Source of the DNA: Acidimicrobiia bacterium
GTDB lineage: Bacteria > Actinomycetota > Acidimicrobiia > Spongiisociales > ZC4RG35
Reading direction: 5' to 3'
NCBI GenBank assembly: GCA_003230435.1
Contig: QIDW01000238.1
Location: forward strand, 1-7,254
DNA: 7,254 bases
Shown here: in pieces, positions 1 through 5,663 of the stretch
Numbering within the stretch: the stretch's first letter is position 1
How the letters are laid out: the number at the start of each line of letters is the position of its first letter
Program-made: the position numbers and the translations under genes
Notes under the pieces: generated by a model
Told to the model about the DNA's origin: nothing
The model's input: only the letters and a program-made list of their open reading frames with translations
Database searches by the model: none

Positions 1-2
1 TA

Positions 3-493
3 CTGGCGACGGAGTTGAGGGGTACGGCCCCCCGTCTTCATGACATCGACGTGTTGAGTAGAACGGGTCTTGATCTCAATCCCATCGAACCCGGTGATCT
101 AGAGGACATGGCGTGGCTCGAGGCTCTCGTTTGGCCCGAGCATCACGAAAGACGGAAACGTCTTCGCTCAGCGCTCGATCTGGTAGCCGGTCTTCCGGTC
201 AGATTCATCGCCGGAGACGCTCTTCTGACACTCGGCGACGTGCTCTACGACCTCCCCGCAAGTGAGCCGGCCGTTCCTTTGCGATGAACCAGTTCACACC
301 CGAGGCGCGGCTTCAGATTGACGAAATCGTCGATGTGGGCCGCAGAACTCGGCCGATTCATCGGATCTCCTTCGAGTTGCTACCCCGGTCCGACGATTGG
401 ACCCGGCTCAGTGTTGATGATGGCTCCGGGCCGCGGGAGATCGGCCAGGCTCACCCGCATGGCGAGTGGCTCGAGCTCTATGCGCGGCCGTAG
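3..493 (+). pseudogene. DUF2332 family protein, C-terminal part, frame broken near position 275
   Basis: The function of this family is unknown. The frame is open from position 3, so the N-terminal part lies outside the window. The first segment (3-287) carries the family-like stretch RTGLDLNPIEP, then ALVWPEHHERRKRLRSAL and the GDALLTL segment, and stops at TGA 285-287. The rest continues in another frame with SFAMNQFTPEARL and ends with the typical DUF2332 tail HPHGEWLELYARP, stopping at TAG 491-493. From memory of the family, EPAV should be followed by roughly VFHS before FAMNQF. About 10 bases therefore appear to be missing near position 275, which moves the frame. An ATGA overlap at 284-287 makes the second segment look like a separate gene, but it starts in the middle of the domain. 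The 3' end overlaps the convergent SDR gene by 16 bases. Real inactivation and sequence error are both possible. Confidence 0.75.
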
Positions 494-1182
494 ACCGGTA
501 TCAAAGCCCCGTTCATGACCCCTGACTCATCACTGAGCACGAACTGGGCGACGGCTGCGATCTCGTCCGGAGTTGGCCAGTTTACGTAATCGGCATATGG
601 CAAAGATTGTCTGGTTACCGGAGTGTCGATTACCGACGGCATCAGCACGTTGGCCGTGACACCGGTACCGTCCAGTTCTTGGGCCACGCTGCGACCCAGG
701 GCGACCACCCCTGCTTTGGCGATATTGAAGGCAGCCTGGCTTTCTGGGAAGTCGATGGCAGCCCGACTGCCGACCAGCACGACCCTTCCCCAGCCGGCTT
801 CCTTCAGATAGGGGACGGCGGCGCGAACGGCATAGAAGGCCGATCGGAGGTTGAGATCGAGCATTCGTTCGAGCCGCACGTCGTCGGTCTCCTCTACGTC
901 ACGGCCCCCGGCCCATCCGCCCACGAGGGAACACACTCCGTGAATCGCTCCCCACTTGTCTGAAACATCTTTGAAAAGCGATGCAACGGCCTCGGCGTTG
1001 GTGGCGTCGATTCTTGTCAGCAGCAGTCGGTCCTCGTCCACCTCGAACTCCTGCTCGAACGCTCGTGCTTCTTCAGGCTGCAGGTAAGTGACGGCGAGTC
1101 GATAGTCCTCAAACATGAGACGTCTGACCAAAGAGGTCCCCAGGCCCCCCGTTCCCCCGGTGATGACGACTGTCTTTTCCAT
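478..1182 (-). CDS. SDR family NAD(P)-dependent oxidoreductase with Phe at the catalytic Tyr position
   Basis: This 234-aa protein is of classical short-chain dehydrogenase size and is probably cytosolic. A Rossmann cofactor motif TGGTGGLG lies at residues 8-15, a conserved Asn follows helix 4 (N111 in DLNLRSAF), and the active-site Ser is S139 (VLVGSR). The YxxxK motif reads FNIAK, so F152 replaces the catalytic Tyr while K156 is kept. The codon is TTC (GAA on the + strand at 727-729), one base from TAC. The C-terminus ends IPVYGRA, as in a group of unassigned SDRs I remember, so I cannot name the substrate. The ATG at 1182 is supported by GAAGGA (1186-1191) just upstream. The gene lies 47 bases after the glycerate kinase on the same strand and may share its transcript. 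Losing the Tyr would be expected to reduce or change oxidoreductase activity; a binding or regulatory role is possible. Confidence 0.88.
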   Translation of the reverse strand: MEKTVVITGGTGGLGTSLVRRLMFEDYRLAVTYLQPEEARAFEQEFEVDEDRLLLTRIDATNAEAVASLFKDVSDKWGAIHGVCSLVGGWAGGRDVEETDDVRLERMLDLNLRSAFYAVRAAVPYLKEAGWGRVVLVGSRAAIDFPESQAAFNIAKAGVVALGRSVAQELDGTGVTANVLMPSVIDTPVTRQSLPYADYVNWPTPDEIAAVAQFVLSDESGVMNGALIPVYGRA

Positions 1183-1185
1183 GAG

Positions 1186-1214
1186 TCCTTCAGACGATAT
1201 GCCCGATCAATATA
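1186..1214 (-). promoter_or_regulatory. Putative -10 element and ribosome binding site of the SDR gene
   Basis: Read on the minus strand, TATATT occupies 1214-1209 and could be a -10 box, giving a leader of about 20 nt. The Shine-Dalgarno-like GAAGGA occupies 1191-1186, three bases before the ATG, which is close spacing. I see no convincing -35 element. The gene could equally be transcribed from upstream with the kinase. Confidence 0.35.
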
Positions 1215-1229
1215 GGTTCCTTGTCGGGC
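1201..1229 (-). other. Short inverted repeat between glycerate kinase and SDR genes
   Basis: GCCCGA (1201-1206) pairs with TCGGGC (1224-1229). The stem extends by CAA (1208-1210) pairing with TTG (1221-1223) across a one-base bulge and leaves a loop of about 10 nt. It begins directly after the kinase stop codon (1232-1230). No T-run follows on the minus strand, so it is not a canonical intrinsic terminator. It could be a weak terminator, an RNA stability element or chance. It overlaps the putative -10 box of the SDR gene. Confidence 0.35.
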
Positions 1230-2374
1230 TCATGATCGCCAGAGCACCCAGAGGTCGGCCACGTTGGTCCCCGTCGGGCCTGTTCTGATCAGGTCACCGG
1301 TGCCATTGAGATAACTCGCTGAGTCGAAGTTGCGAAGACTGTTTTCCGGGTCCCCACCCCGATCGACGGTGGCGCCATCGACGATGGCTCCTGCCGACTT
1401 TGTTCTCCCGTCGATGCCGTCAGTTGCGAAAGAAGCGAACAGGCCCTCGTGGCCCTCGAGCCGGGACGCCGCAAGGAGCGAACGTCGACTGTGGGCTCGC
1501 CGACAGCAACGGTCACGCCGGAACCCGACTCGGCGAAGAACTGCTCCAGAGCTGTTTCGATGGGGCCGGTTATCCATCCCTCGCTGACCCGGGATTTGAA
1601 GCCGTCTTTTTGGGCTGCGTCGGCAACAGCCCTGGCTGCGACCTTTCCGTCGGCCAGTACCGTGACGTTCGGAGGTGAAAGGGCATGTGGCAGCCGTTGG
1701 TTCATGGCGTCCCAAACCGCTTCGGGAATGGGAATGCCGAATTGCCTCATGAGCGCTTTTACTGCTGTCGGATCCGCTGACGTGGGAATGGTCGGACCCG
1801 AAGCGACCACACCCGGCTCAGCACCACCAACGTCAGAGACCACGTAAGTCTCGAGAGGCCCACGGACGGCTCTCGCCACTCCGCCGCACTTGATCGCCGA
1901 CAGATGCCGCCGGACCAGATTTGTTTCCTCGATTGACGCACCTCCATCCAGAAGCAGAGCGTTCACTTCCTGGATATACGACTGGTCGACTCCAGACACT
2001 GGCTGCTCGCATAGTGCCGATCCACCACCTGAAATGAGGGCCACGCATCGCCCACTTACCGCTCGAGCAACCTCCAGCACGCGTTTTCCCGCCTCGAAAC
2101 TGGCGTCTCCGGGAATCGGGTGGTCCCCGATGAGAAGGTCTATCCCATCGGGGACCGTTCCAGGAGCGTTGGTGACACATACGCCGCTGACCGGACCCAG
2201 CGCCCGATGAGCGCCGTGACACATTCCGGCCGCGGCCTTCCCGATGGCGATGATCACCGTTGGACCGTCTTCGGAGTCGCTGAGGGCGTCTGCGGTCAGG
2301 GCTTCGGGGTCCACCGCGGTAACCGCTATGTCCAGCCAGCGCTCGAGGGCAACTCTTTTGTCCCCAGGATTCAC
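1230..2374 (-). pseudogene. Glycerate 2-kinase (GckA/MOFRL family), frame broken near 1478
   Basis: This family phosphorylates D-glycerate to 2-phosphoglycerate with ATP in the cytosol. The GTG start at 2374-2372 overlaps the cofC stop as GTGA, with GAGGAC nine bases upstream. The first 298 residues carry AIGKAAAGM (Lys about 46), LISGGGSAL (about 115-121), NLVRRHLSAIK, VVSDVGG (about 180-184) and GEPTVDV (293-298). The MOFRL C-terminal part then continues in another frame as LLAASRLEGHEG, FATDGIDGRTKSAGAIVDG and GDLIRTGPTGTNVADL, ending with TGA 1232-1230. Between the two, the conserved G-rich GGRNQ-type segment, which contributes to the active site in this family, is absent. About 37 bases (3k+1) seem to be missing near 1475-1480. 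The present sequence cannot encode an active kinase unless the deletion is a sequencing or assembly error. The coding on both sides is otherwise clean. Confidence 0.85.
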
Positions 2375-2914
2375 GAAAGGGCCGTCCTCATCCAGCGCCC
2401 CCGCGGGTGGGAGAGGGCAGAAGAAAGATCGGCGGGTGAGTCGATGTCGAGCAGAAGACCCGGTCGAGCCACGATCCTTGGCGAGACGAGCCGTGTCAGG
2501 TGTTTGTGAAAGCTGGCGGGACCGAAAGCGAACTCCCGACGATGGGGCGATGACATCGGTACGGGCGTCGGCGAACTCACGCAGGTCGTCGGCTTGGAGC
2601 AGGGGAAGGTCGGAGTGAAGGACGATCCAGCTGCTGTTGGACTGATCCGCCCACTCGGCGCCCGCTGCGGCGGCGGCGTTGAGCCCCTGACCTGGGTCTG
2701 GCAACGAAGGGAATCCGGTCATTGTGGCCCAGGCAGCTACCTCCGGATCGCCGGTGACGAATAAGGCTGCCAGTCCGGCCTCCTCCACAGTTTCAGCTAC
2801 GTGGGCAGCCAGGGCGCGCCCGAGCCGAGACCGCTGAGTGTCGTCAAGGGCAGCGGCCAGCCGTTGTTTTCCGAGCCGGAACGACTTGACTGGAATGATC
2901 ACGACAGTTGGCAC
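2371..2914 (-). pseudogene. cofC: 2-phospho-L-lactate / phosphoenolpyruvate guanylyltransferase CofC (FbiD), frame broken near 2540
   Basis: CofC/FbiD activates 2-phospholactate or phosphoenolpyruvate with GTP in coenzyme F420 biosynthesis. From the GTG at 2914 the protein opens with VIIPVKSFRLGKQRL (residues about 5-19), the nucleotide-binding start of the family. VTGD (53-56), GLNAA (77 on) and LHSDLPLL with the metal-binding Asp102 follow, then APSS at 123-126. From there the reading moves to another frame with REFAFGPASFHKHL and LLLDIDSPADL, both CofC hallmarks, and stops at TGA 2373-2371. The intervening Gly/Thr-rich segment (DGGT-like in homologues, by recall) is missing. The gene length is 3n+1, so a loss of about 29 bases (3k+2) fits. 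An upstream ATG at 3070 lengthens the frame but gives non-family sequence that crosses the DUF427 gene. The GTG is preferred because the motif starts at once and TACGCT lies six bases before it. Confidence 0.85.
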
Positions 2915-2920
2915 CTTTCG

Positions 2921-2926
2921 AGCGTA
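2921..2926 (-). promoter_or_regulatory. Putative -10 element of cofC, leaderless start
   Basis: The minus-strand hexamer TACGCT fits the actinobacterial TAnnnT -10 pattern and ends six bases before the GTG at 2914. Transcription would then begin at or next to the start codon. There is no well-placed Shine-Dalgarno sequence (only GAAAG directly against the GTG) and no clear -35. Confidence 0.4.
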
Positions 2927-2933
2927 GGAGGGA

Positions 2934-2946
2934 ATAGGCCGCCTAT
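2934..2946. repeat. 13-bp palindrome in the cofC/DUF427 divergent intergenic region
   Basis: ATAGGC (2934-2939) and GCCTAT (2941-2946) are perfect inverted arms around one central C. The element sits just upstream of the putative cofC -10 box, close to where its -35 would be. It lies about 43 bases before the DUF427 start. It is short and could be chance, or a small operator. Confidence 0.3.
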
Positions 2947-2978
2947 CGAGCCGGTTCCGATGTGAGCGAGCCAGCGAT

Positions 2979-2984
2979 AGGAAG
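2979..2984 (+). promoter_or_regulatory. Ribosome binding site fixing the DUF427 start
   Basis: AGGAAG lies four bases before the ATG at 2989. It supports that ATG over the in-frame GTG at 2962, which would add nine residues that do not look like the family. Confidence 0.65.
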
Positions 2985-2988
2985 AAGA

Positions 2989-3273
2989 ATGCCCAAGGCC
3001 GTTTGGAACGGTGCAGTTCTAGCCGAGAGTGACGAGACGATCGTCGTCGAAGGCAACCACTATTTCCCACCCGAATCGATCAACCGGGACTACGTCGCCG
3101 ACTCGAGGAGTCACACGAGTTGCTATTGGAAAGGCAAGGCGAGTTATTACGACGTCGTAGTCAACGGACAATCCAACAGCGATGCTGCCTGGTACTACCC
3201 CGACCCGTCCAAGGCAGCCAGCGAGATCAAGGACCACGTTGCCTTCTGGCGCGGTGTGACTGTCGAGTCTTAA
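2989..3273 (+). CDS. DUF427 domain-containing protein
   Basis: This 94-aa protein is a single DUF427 domain and is close to the usual length of short family members. It opens with KAVWNGAVLAESDETIVVEG (residues 3-22) and has NHYFPPESINRDYV, the central CYWKGKASYYDVVVNG block with its conserved Cys-x-Trp-Lys-Gly, and a C-terminal DAAWYYPDPSKAASEIKDHV before FWRGV. All of these are strong signatures of the family. No biochemical role is established that I can cite, and there is no signal peptide or membrane segment, so it is probably cytosolic. It is transcribed divergently from cofC. Its TAA stop lies within a shared TTAA (3270-3273) with the convergent stress-protein gene. The ATG at 2989 is chosen because of AGGAAG upstream. 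Confidence 0.9.
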   Translation: MPKAVWNGAVLAESDETIVVEGNHYFPPESINRDYVADSRSHTSCYWKGKASYYDVVVNGQSNSDAAWYYPDPSKAASEIKDHVAFWRGVTVES

Positions 3274-3710
3274 GGAACAACCAGGACCGGGCACGATGCC
3301 AGATGGCAGAGCCGGTCGGCAACCGACCCGAGAATCACTCTTTCCGCAAGTCCAGCACCACGACGTCCCACCACGAGCACGTCGGCCTCGTTGATCTCAC
3401 AGACAGCGATCAAACGACTTACAGGATCGCCTAGCTCCTGGACCGTCTCATAGTCGATTCCGTCGAGATCGAGCTGGTCCTCCGTGTCGGCGAGGATTTT
3501 CTGCTGACCCTCGACGAGCGCGGCTGAGAGAGCCTCGGGCGATGGGGGAGCACCACCGATGCCCCACCAGCCTTCGGGGGTTCGGACGACTGTTACCAGA
3601 AGCAGTTTCGCGTTCCAGTGCCTGGCTATTGCGACGGCACGTTCGGCGGCCCGGTTGCTTCCCTCCGAACCGTCGATACCGGTCACGATTGTGGATACCT
3701 GCCACTGCAT
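3270..3710 (-). CDS. Universal stress protein, UspA family
   Basis: This 146-aa protein is one complete Usp domain of normal length. Strand 1 holds the ATP-contacting Asp (IVTGIDGSEGS, D13). The C-terminal nucleotide motif G-2x-G-9x-G-S is perfect: G115, G118, G128 and S129 within VVGRRGAGLAERVILGS. It closes with CPVLVVP. The motif indicates an ATP-binding member of the family, a small cytosolic protein that helps cells survive stress or starvation; its specific partner is unknown. The ATG at 3710 is fixed by a strong GGAGGT four bases upstream (3715-3720). The frame is open further upstream to 3896, but that part overlaps pgpA and has no family similarity. It follows pgpA by 22 bases on the same strand and is probably co-transcribed, though the strong ribosome binding site allows independent translation. 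Confidence 0.93.
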   Translation of the reverse strand: MQWQVSTIVTGIDGSEGSNRAAERAVAIARHWNAKLLLVTVVRTPEGWWGIGGAPPSPEALSAALVEGQQKILADTEDQLDLDGIDYETVQELGDPVSRLIAVCEINEADVLVVGRRGAGLAERVILGSVADRLCHLASCPVLVVP

Positions 3711-3714
3711 TTGC

Positions 3715-3720
3715 ACCTCC
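3715..3720 (-). promoter_or_regulatory. Strong Shine-Dalgarno of the universal stress protein gene
   Basis: The minus-strand GGAGGT is four bases before the ATG at 3710, in the 22-bp gap after pgpA. It decides the start against the longer open frame and is the strongest ribosome binding site in the window. Confidence 0.8.
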
Positions 3721-3732
3721 GATTGGCCCAAC

Positions 3733-4191
3733 TTAGACCAGTATCTGGACGATGTAGCCCGCTGCCAGCCCGTAAAGCCCCGCGACGAGGTCGTCGACAG
3801 TGACACCAATCGCTCCGGGAAGACGCTCGGCGGCGGCGACACCAGGGAATTTGTCCTTGAAAATGTCGGCAGCCCGGAAGATGACGAAGGCCACAATCGA
3901 CCCTGGCCAGAGACTCAGCCCGATCAGCGCCAGAAACGTTCCGGCGGCCTCATCGATCACAATCCAACCCGCATCACCCTCGTCCTCGACGAATCGACGA
4001 GCAGACCAAACGCTTAGAAGGATGATGATGACCGTGGCAACGATCTGGGCCACCCAGCCAAATCGTGAACCGATGAATAGGGCAATCACAGCAGCGAAAA
4101 GCGAAGCAACGGTCCCGGACCCCGCGTCGCTTCCGCGGATCTTTTCGAGGATCAGGCCGGTGCCGAACCAGGACGCTACAAGAAGATGCAT
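3733..4191 (-). CDS. pgpA: Phosphatidylglycerophosphatase A (PgpA/YutG family)
   Basis: PgpA removes phosphate from phosphatidylglycerophosphate in the cytoplasmic membrane to give phosphatidylglycerol. The protein has 152 residues, a normal length. The N-terminal motif usually written PGTxGSL appears as SGTVASL (25-31). A central block IVIDEAAGTF (77-86) holds the conserved Asp-Glu pair D80-E81, FRAADIFK (105-112) follows, and GAIGVTVDDLVAGLYG (126-141) carries the second acidic pair D133-D134. Hydrophobic stretches near 28-42, 46-63, 84-105 and 135-152 are consistent with a multi-pass membrane protein. The start at 4191 has no Shine-Dalgarno; a TAGGCT eight bases upstream suggests a leaderless mRNA. 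It is divergent from ilvE and leads into the stress-protein gene. The divergence in the first motif (Pro to Ser, Gly to Ala) is mild and the assignment stands. Confidence 0.88.
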   Translation of the reverse strand: MHLLVASWFGTGLILEKIRGSDAGSGTVASLFAAVIALFIGSRFGWVAQIVATVIIILLSVWSARRFVEDEGDAGWIVIDEAAGTFLALIGLSLWPGSIVAFVIFRAADIFKDKFPGVAAAERLPGAIGVTVDDLVAGLYGLAAGYIVQILV

Positions 4192-4199
4192 AGGCGGCG

Positions 4200-4205
4200 A
4201 GCCTA
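4200..4205 (-). promoter_or_regulatory. Putative -10 element of pgpA, leaderless start
   Basis: The minus-strand hexamer TAGGCT (TAnnnT type) ends eight bases before the ATG at 4191. No purine-rich ribosome binding site lies between, so transcription from close to the ATG is likely. No clear -35 is seen. Confidence 0.4.
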
Positions 4206-4208
4206 GAA

Positions 4209-4234
4209 GCCGGTTTCGGTGTCGGCCGGTTGCG
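4209..4234. repeat. Direct repeat between pgpA and ilvE
   Basis: GCCGGTTTCG (4209-4218) recurs as GCCGGTTGCG (4225-4234), nine of ten bases identical and 16 bp apart start to start. The pair lies between the two divergent putative -10 boxes in a 58-bp intergenic region. It may be a regulator site or chance in GC-rich sequence. Confidence 0.35.
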
Positions 4235-4236
4235 TA

Positions 4237-4242
4237 TAGCCT
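4237..4242 (+). promoter_or_regulatory. Putative -10 element of ilvE, leaderless start
   Basis: TAGCCT ends seven bases before the ATG at 4250, the spacing expected if transcription starts on the ATG. The intervening bases TTAGACA offer no Shine-Dalgarno. The overlapping TATAGC at 4235 is an alternative reading. No good -35 is visible. Confidence 0.45.
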
Positions 4243-4249
4243 TTAGACA

Positions 4250-5164
4250 ATGGAACCAGCATCTCATATATGGAGTGACGGCGAATTCGTCTCCTGGGAC
4301 GACGCCACAGTCCATTTTCTATCGCACGCTCTGCAGTACGGAACGGGTGTCTTCGAGGGCATTCGGGCCTACGACACACCGGAGGGGACGGCCGTATTCA
4401 GGCTCCACGATCACATGGTCCGGATGGAGGCTTCGGCTCGCGCATATGCCATTCCTATGACGTACACCGCTGACGAGCTTGACCAGGCCTGTCTCGAACT
4501 ACTGCGGGTCACGAAACTGGAATCGGCCTACATTCGCCCGCAGGTGTTCTACGGGTTAGGCGCGATCGGTATCAATCCTGCCGGAACCGACGTCCACACC
4601 ATGATGGGTGCCTTCTCATTTGGCTCATACCTTGGAGAAGAAGGTGTCGCCAAGGGGATTACGACGATGGTTTCGAGCTGGAGACGCATCTCGCACACAT
4701 CTCTGATTCCGACTGCGAAAGGCTCGGGCGGTTACCTCAATTCCGTTCTCGCCAAGCAGGAGGCGGTGAGGGCCGGTTACGACGAAGCCATCATGCTCAA
4801 CGACGGCGGGTCGGTTTCGGAGGGCAGTGGCATGAACCTCTTTACCGTCAGCAACGGTGTGGTCAATACTCCGTCGGTTTCCTCAGGAATCTTGGAGGGC
4901 ATCACCCGCAACTCCGTCATCAACCTCTTGAGGAACGAGCGTGTGGAAGTGCGTGAGATCGAGCTTGCCCGTGGAGCTCTTTACACCGCCGACGAGGTCT
5001 TCTTCACGGGAACGGCCGCTGAGGTAACCCCAATTCGGGAGATCGACGGTCGAACGGTGGGATCGGGGGAGCCCGGTCCGATCACAAGGAAAGCACAGGA
5101 TCTATTCGCCGCCGCCGTAGCCGGAAAACTCGACGACTACAAACATTGGCTTACCTTCGTCTGA
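4250..5164 (+). CDS. ilvE: Branched-chain amino acid aminotransferase (class IV, PLP-dependent)
   Basis: IlvE interconverts Leu, Ile and Val with their 2-oxo acids using 2-oxoglutarate/glutamate, the last step of branched-chain synthesis. The 304-aa length is normal. The N-terminal HALQYGTGVFEGIRAY block (26-41) is typical of the family, and the PLP-binding Lys is K157 in IPTAKGSGGYLNSVLAK. SEGSGMNLF (190-198), SGILEGITR (212-220) and TGTAAEVTPI (252-261) supply the cofactor phosphate and substrate contacts of class IV aminotransferases. The C-terminus ends HWLTFV, close to the usual WLT-V ending. The ATG at 4250 has no ribosome binding site but has a well-placed -10-like TAGCCT, so a leaderless start is likely. 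The stop overlaps the next start by one base (TGATG), implying coupling. D-amino acid or 4-amino-4-deoxychorismate relatives are less likely because the IlvE motifs match well. Confidence 0.95.
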   Translation: MEPASHIWSDGEFVSWDDATVHFLSHALQYGTGVFEGIRAYDTPEGTAVFRLHDHMVRMEASARAYAIPMTYTADELDQACLELLRVTKLESAYIRPQVFYGLGAIGINPAGTDVHTMMGAFSFGSYLGEEGVAKGITTMVSSWRRISHTSLIPTAKGSGGYLNSVLAKQEAVRAGYDEAIMLNDGGSVSEGSGMNLFTVSNGVVNTPSVSSGILEGITRNSVINLLRNERVEVREIELARGALYTADEVFFTGTAAEVTPIREIDGRTVGSGEPGPITRKAQDLFAAAVAGKLDDYKHWLTFV

Positions 5165-5649
5165 TGGCCCAGCAGCCGAATGTGGAGATAACCGAGGCGA
5201 CCAGACCACGGCAGGCACTCGAGCCGGGACCCGCCAAGAAATGGCGCTCGGCCAAGCCCGGTATTCCAGCAGGGCCAGCCGATGTACCCCAAGGGGGCCG
5301 CTTCGGGCATGCCGGGCCCGACCCCGGCTGGGCTTTACGGCTGGTCGCCCAGGCTGACCTGCCCAGCGACGACCCACGACTCAAGTCAGTATTGACGGGC
5401 CTGGTGATGGCCAGGGCGTCGGCGTCCGGTCGTGCTCCCGTTCCAGAGGACATCGAGGTGGCCCTTTTTCTCTGCGGATACGGCGAGACACCCAAACCCG
5501 AACTGATTGAGCGCCGTGAGAAATGGCTGGCTGCCGTCCCACACGAGAAGCGACCAGGGGAGGCAGCTGTTGCTGATGTCGACCGTGAGCTGATCGTCAA
5601 CAAGATGGAGCAGATTCGCTACGCATACCGGCTGTCCGACACGGGCTAA
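5164..5649 (+). CDS. Conserved-looking hypothetical protein, 161 aa
   Basis: I do not recognise a named family. The protein is soluble, with no signal peptide or membrane segment. Its N-terminal 40 residues are Pro- and Ala-rich and probably disordered. A distinctive block GGRFGHAGPDPGWALRL (44-60) follows, then an Ala-rich helix (about 74-90, SVLTGLVMARASASGRA) and EDIEVALFLCGYG (95-107). The C-terminal half is charged and helical, with an ERREKW stretch near 116-121. The GRFG-x2-GPDPG block resembles uncharacterised actinobacterial proteins I dimly recall, which is weak evidence. The ATG at 5164 overlaps the ilvE stop by one base, so translation is likely coupled; an in-frame ATG at 5146 would overlap ilvE further and is not needed. 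The gene is followed after 30 bases by the FAH gene. Clean codon use and its place in the operon argue that it is real. Confidence 0.8.
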   Translation: MAQQPNVEITEATRPRQALEPGPAKKWRSAKPGIPAGPADVPQGGRFGHAGPDPGWALRLVAQADLPSDDPRLKSVLTGLVMARASASGRAPVPEDIEVALFLCGYGETPKPELIERREKWLAAVPHEKRPGEAAVADVDRELIVNKMEQIRYAYRLSDTG

Positions 5650-5663
5650 TCCGCTTGACGTTG

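Noticed and set aside
284..493. Stand-alone 69-aa gene overlapping by ATGA
   Set aside because: It is the C-terminal end of the DUF2332 domain and begins mid-domain.
1201..1229. Rho-independent terminator after the kinase
   Set aside because: There is a stem but no T-run on the minus strand, so it is kept only as an inverted repeat.
1230..1715. Independent 161-aa gene on the minus strand
   Set aside because: Its second half is the MOFRL end of the kinase and its first half is out-of-frame kinase sequence.
1449..1847. 132-codon + strand frame inside the kinase
   Set aside because: It is a shadow frame antisense to recognisable kinase motifs.
275..2543. Programmed ribosomal frameshifting at the three breaks
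   Set aside because: Conserved residues are missing at each join and no slippery heptamer with a following structure is evident, so a simple frameshift would not restore the proteins.
2962..2988. GTG start for DUF427
   Set aside because: The ATG at 2989 has AGGAAG at good spacing and begins right before the domain.
1289..3070. A genuine CofC-glycerate kinase fusion protein
   Set aside because: The linking 54 residues are CofC sequence read in the wrong frame, and the correct frame ends with a normal stop overlapping the kinase start.
3270..3896. Longer 208-aa stress protein start
   Set aside because: The extra residues overlap pgpA, look unlike the family, and a perfect GGAGGT sits before the internal ATG.
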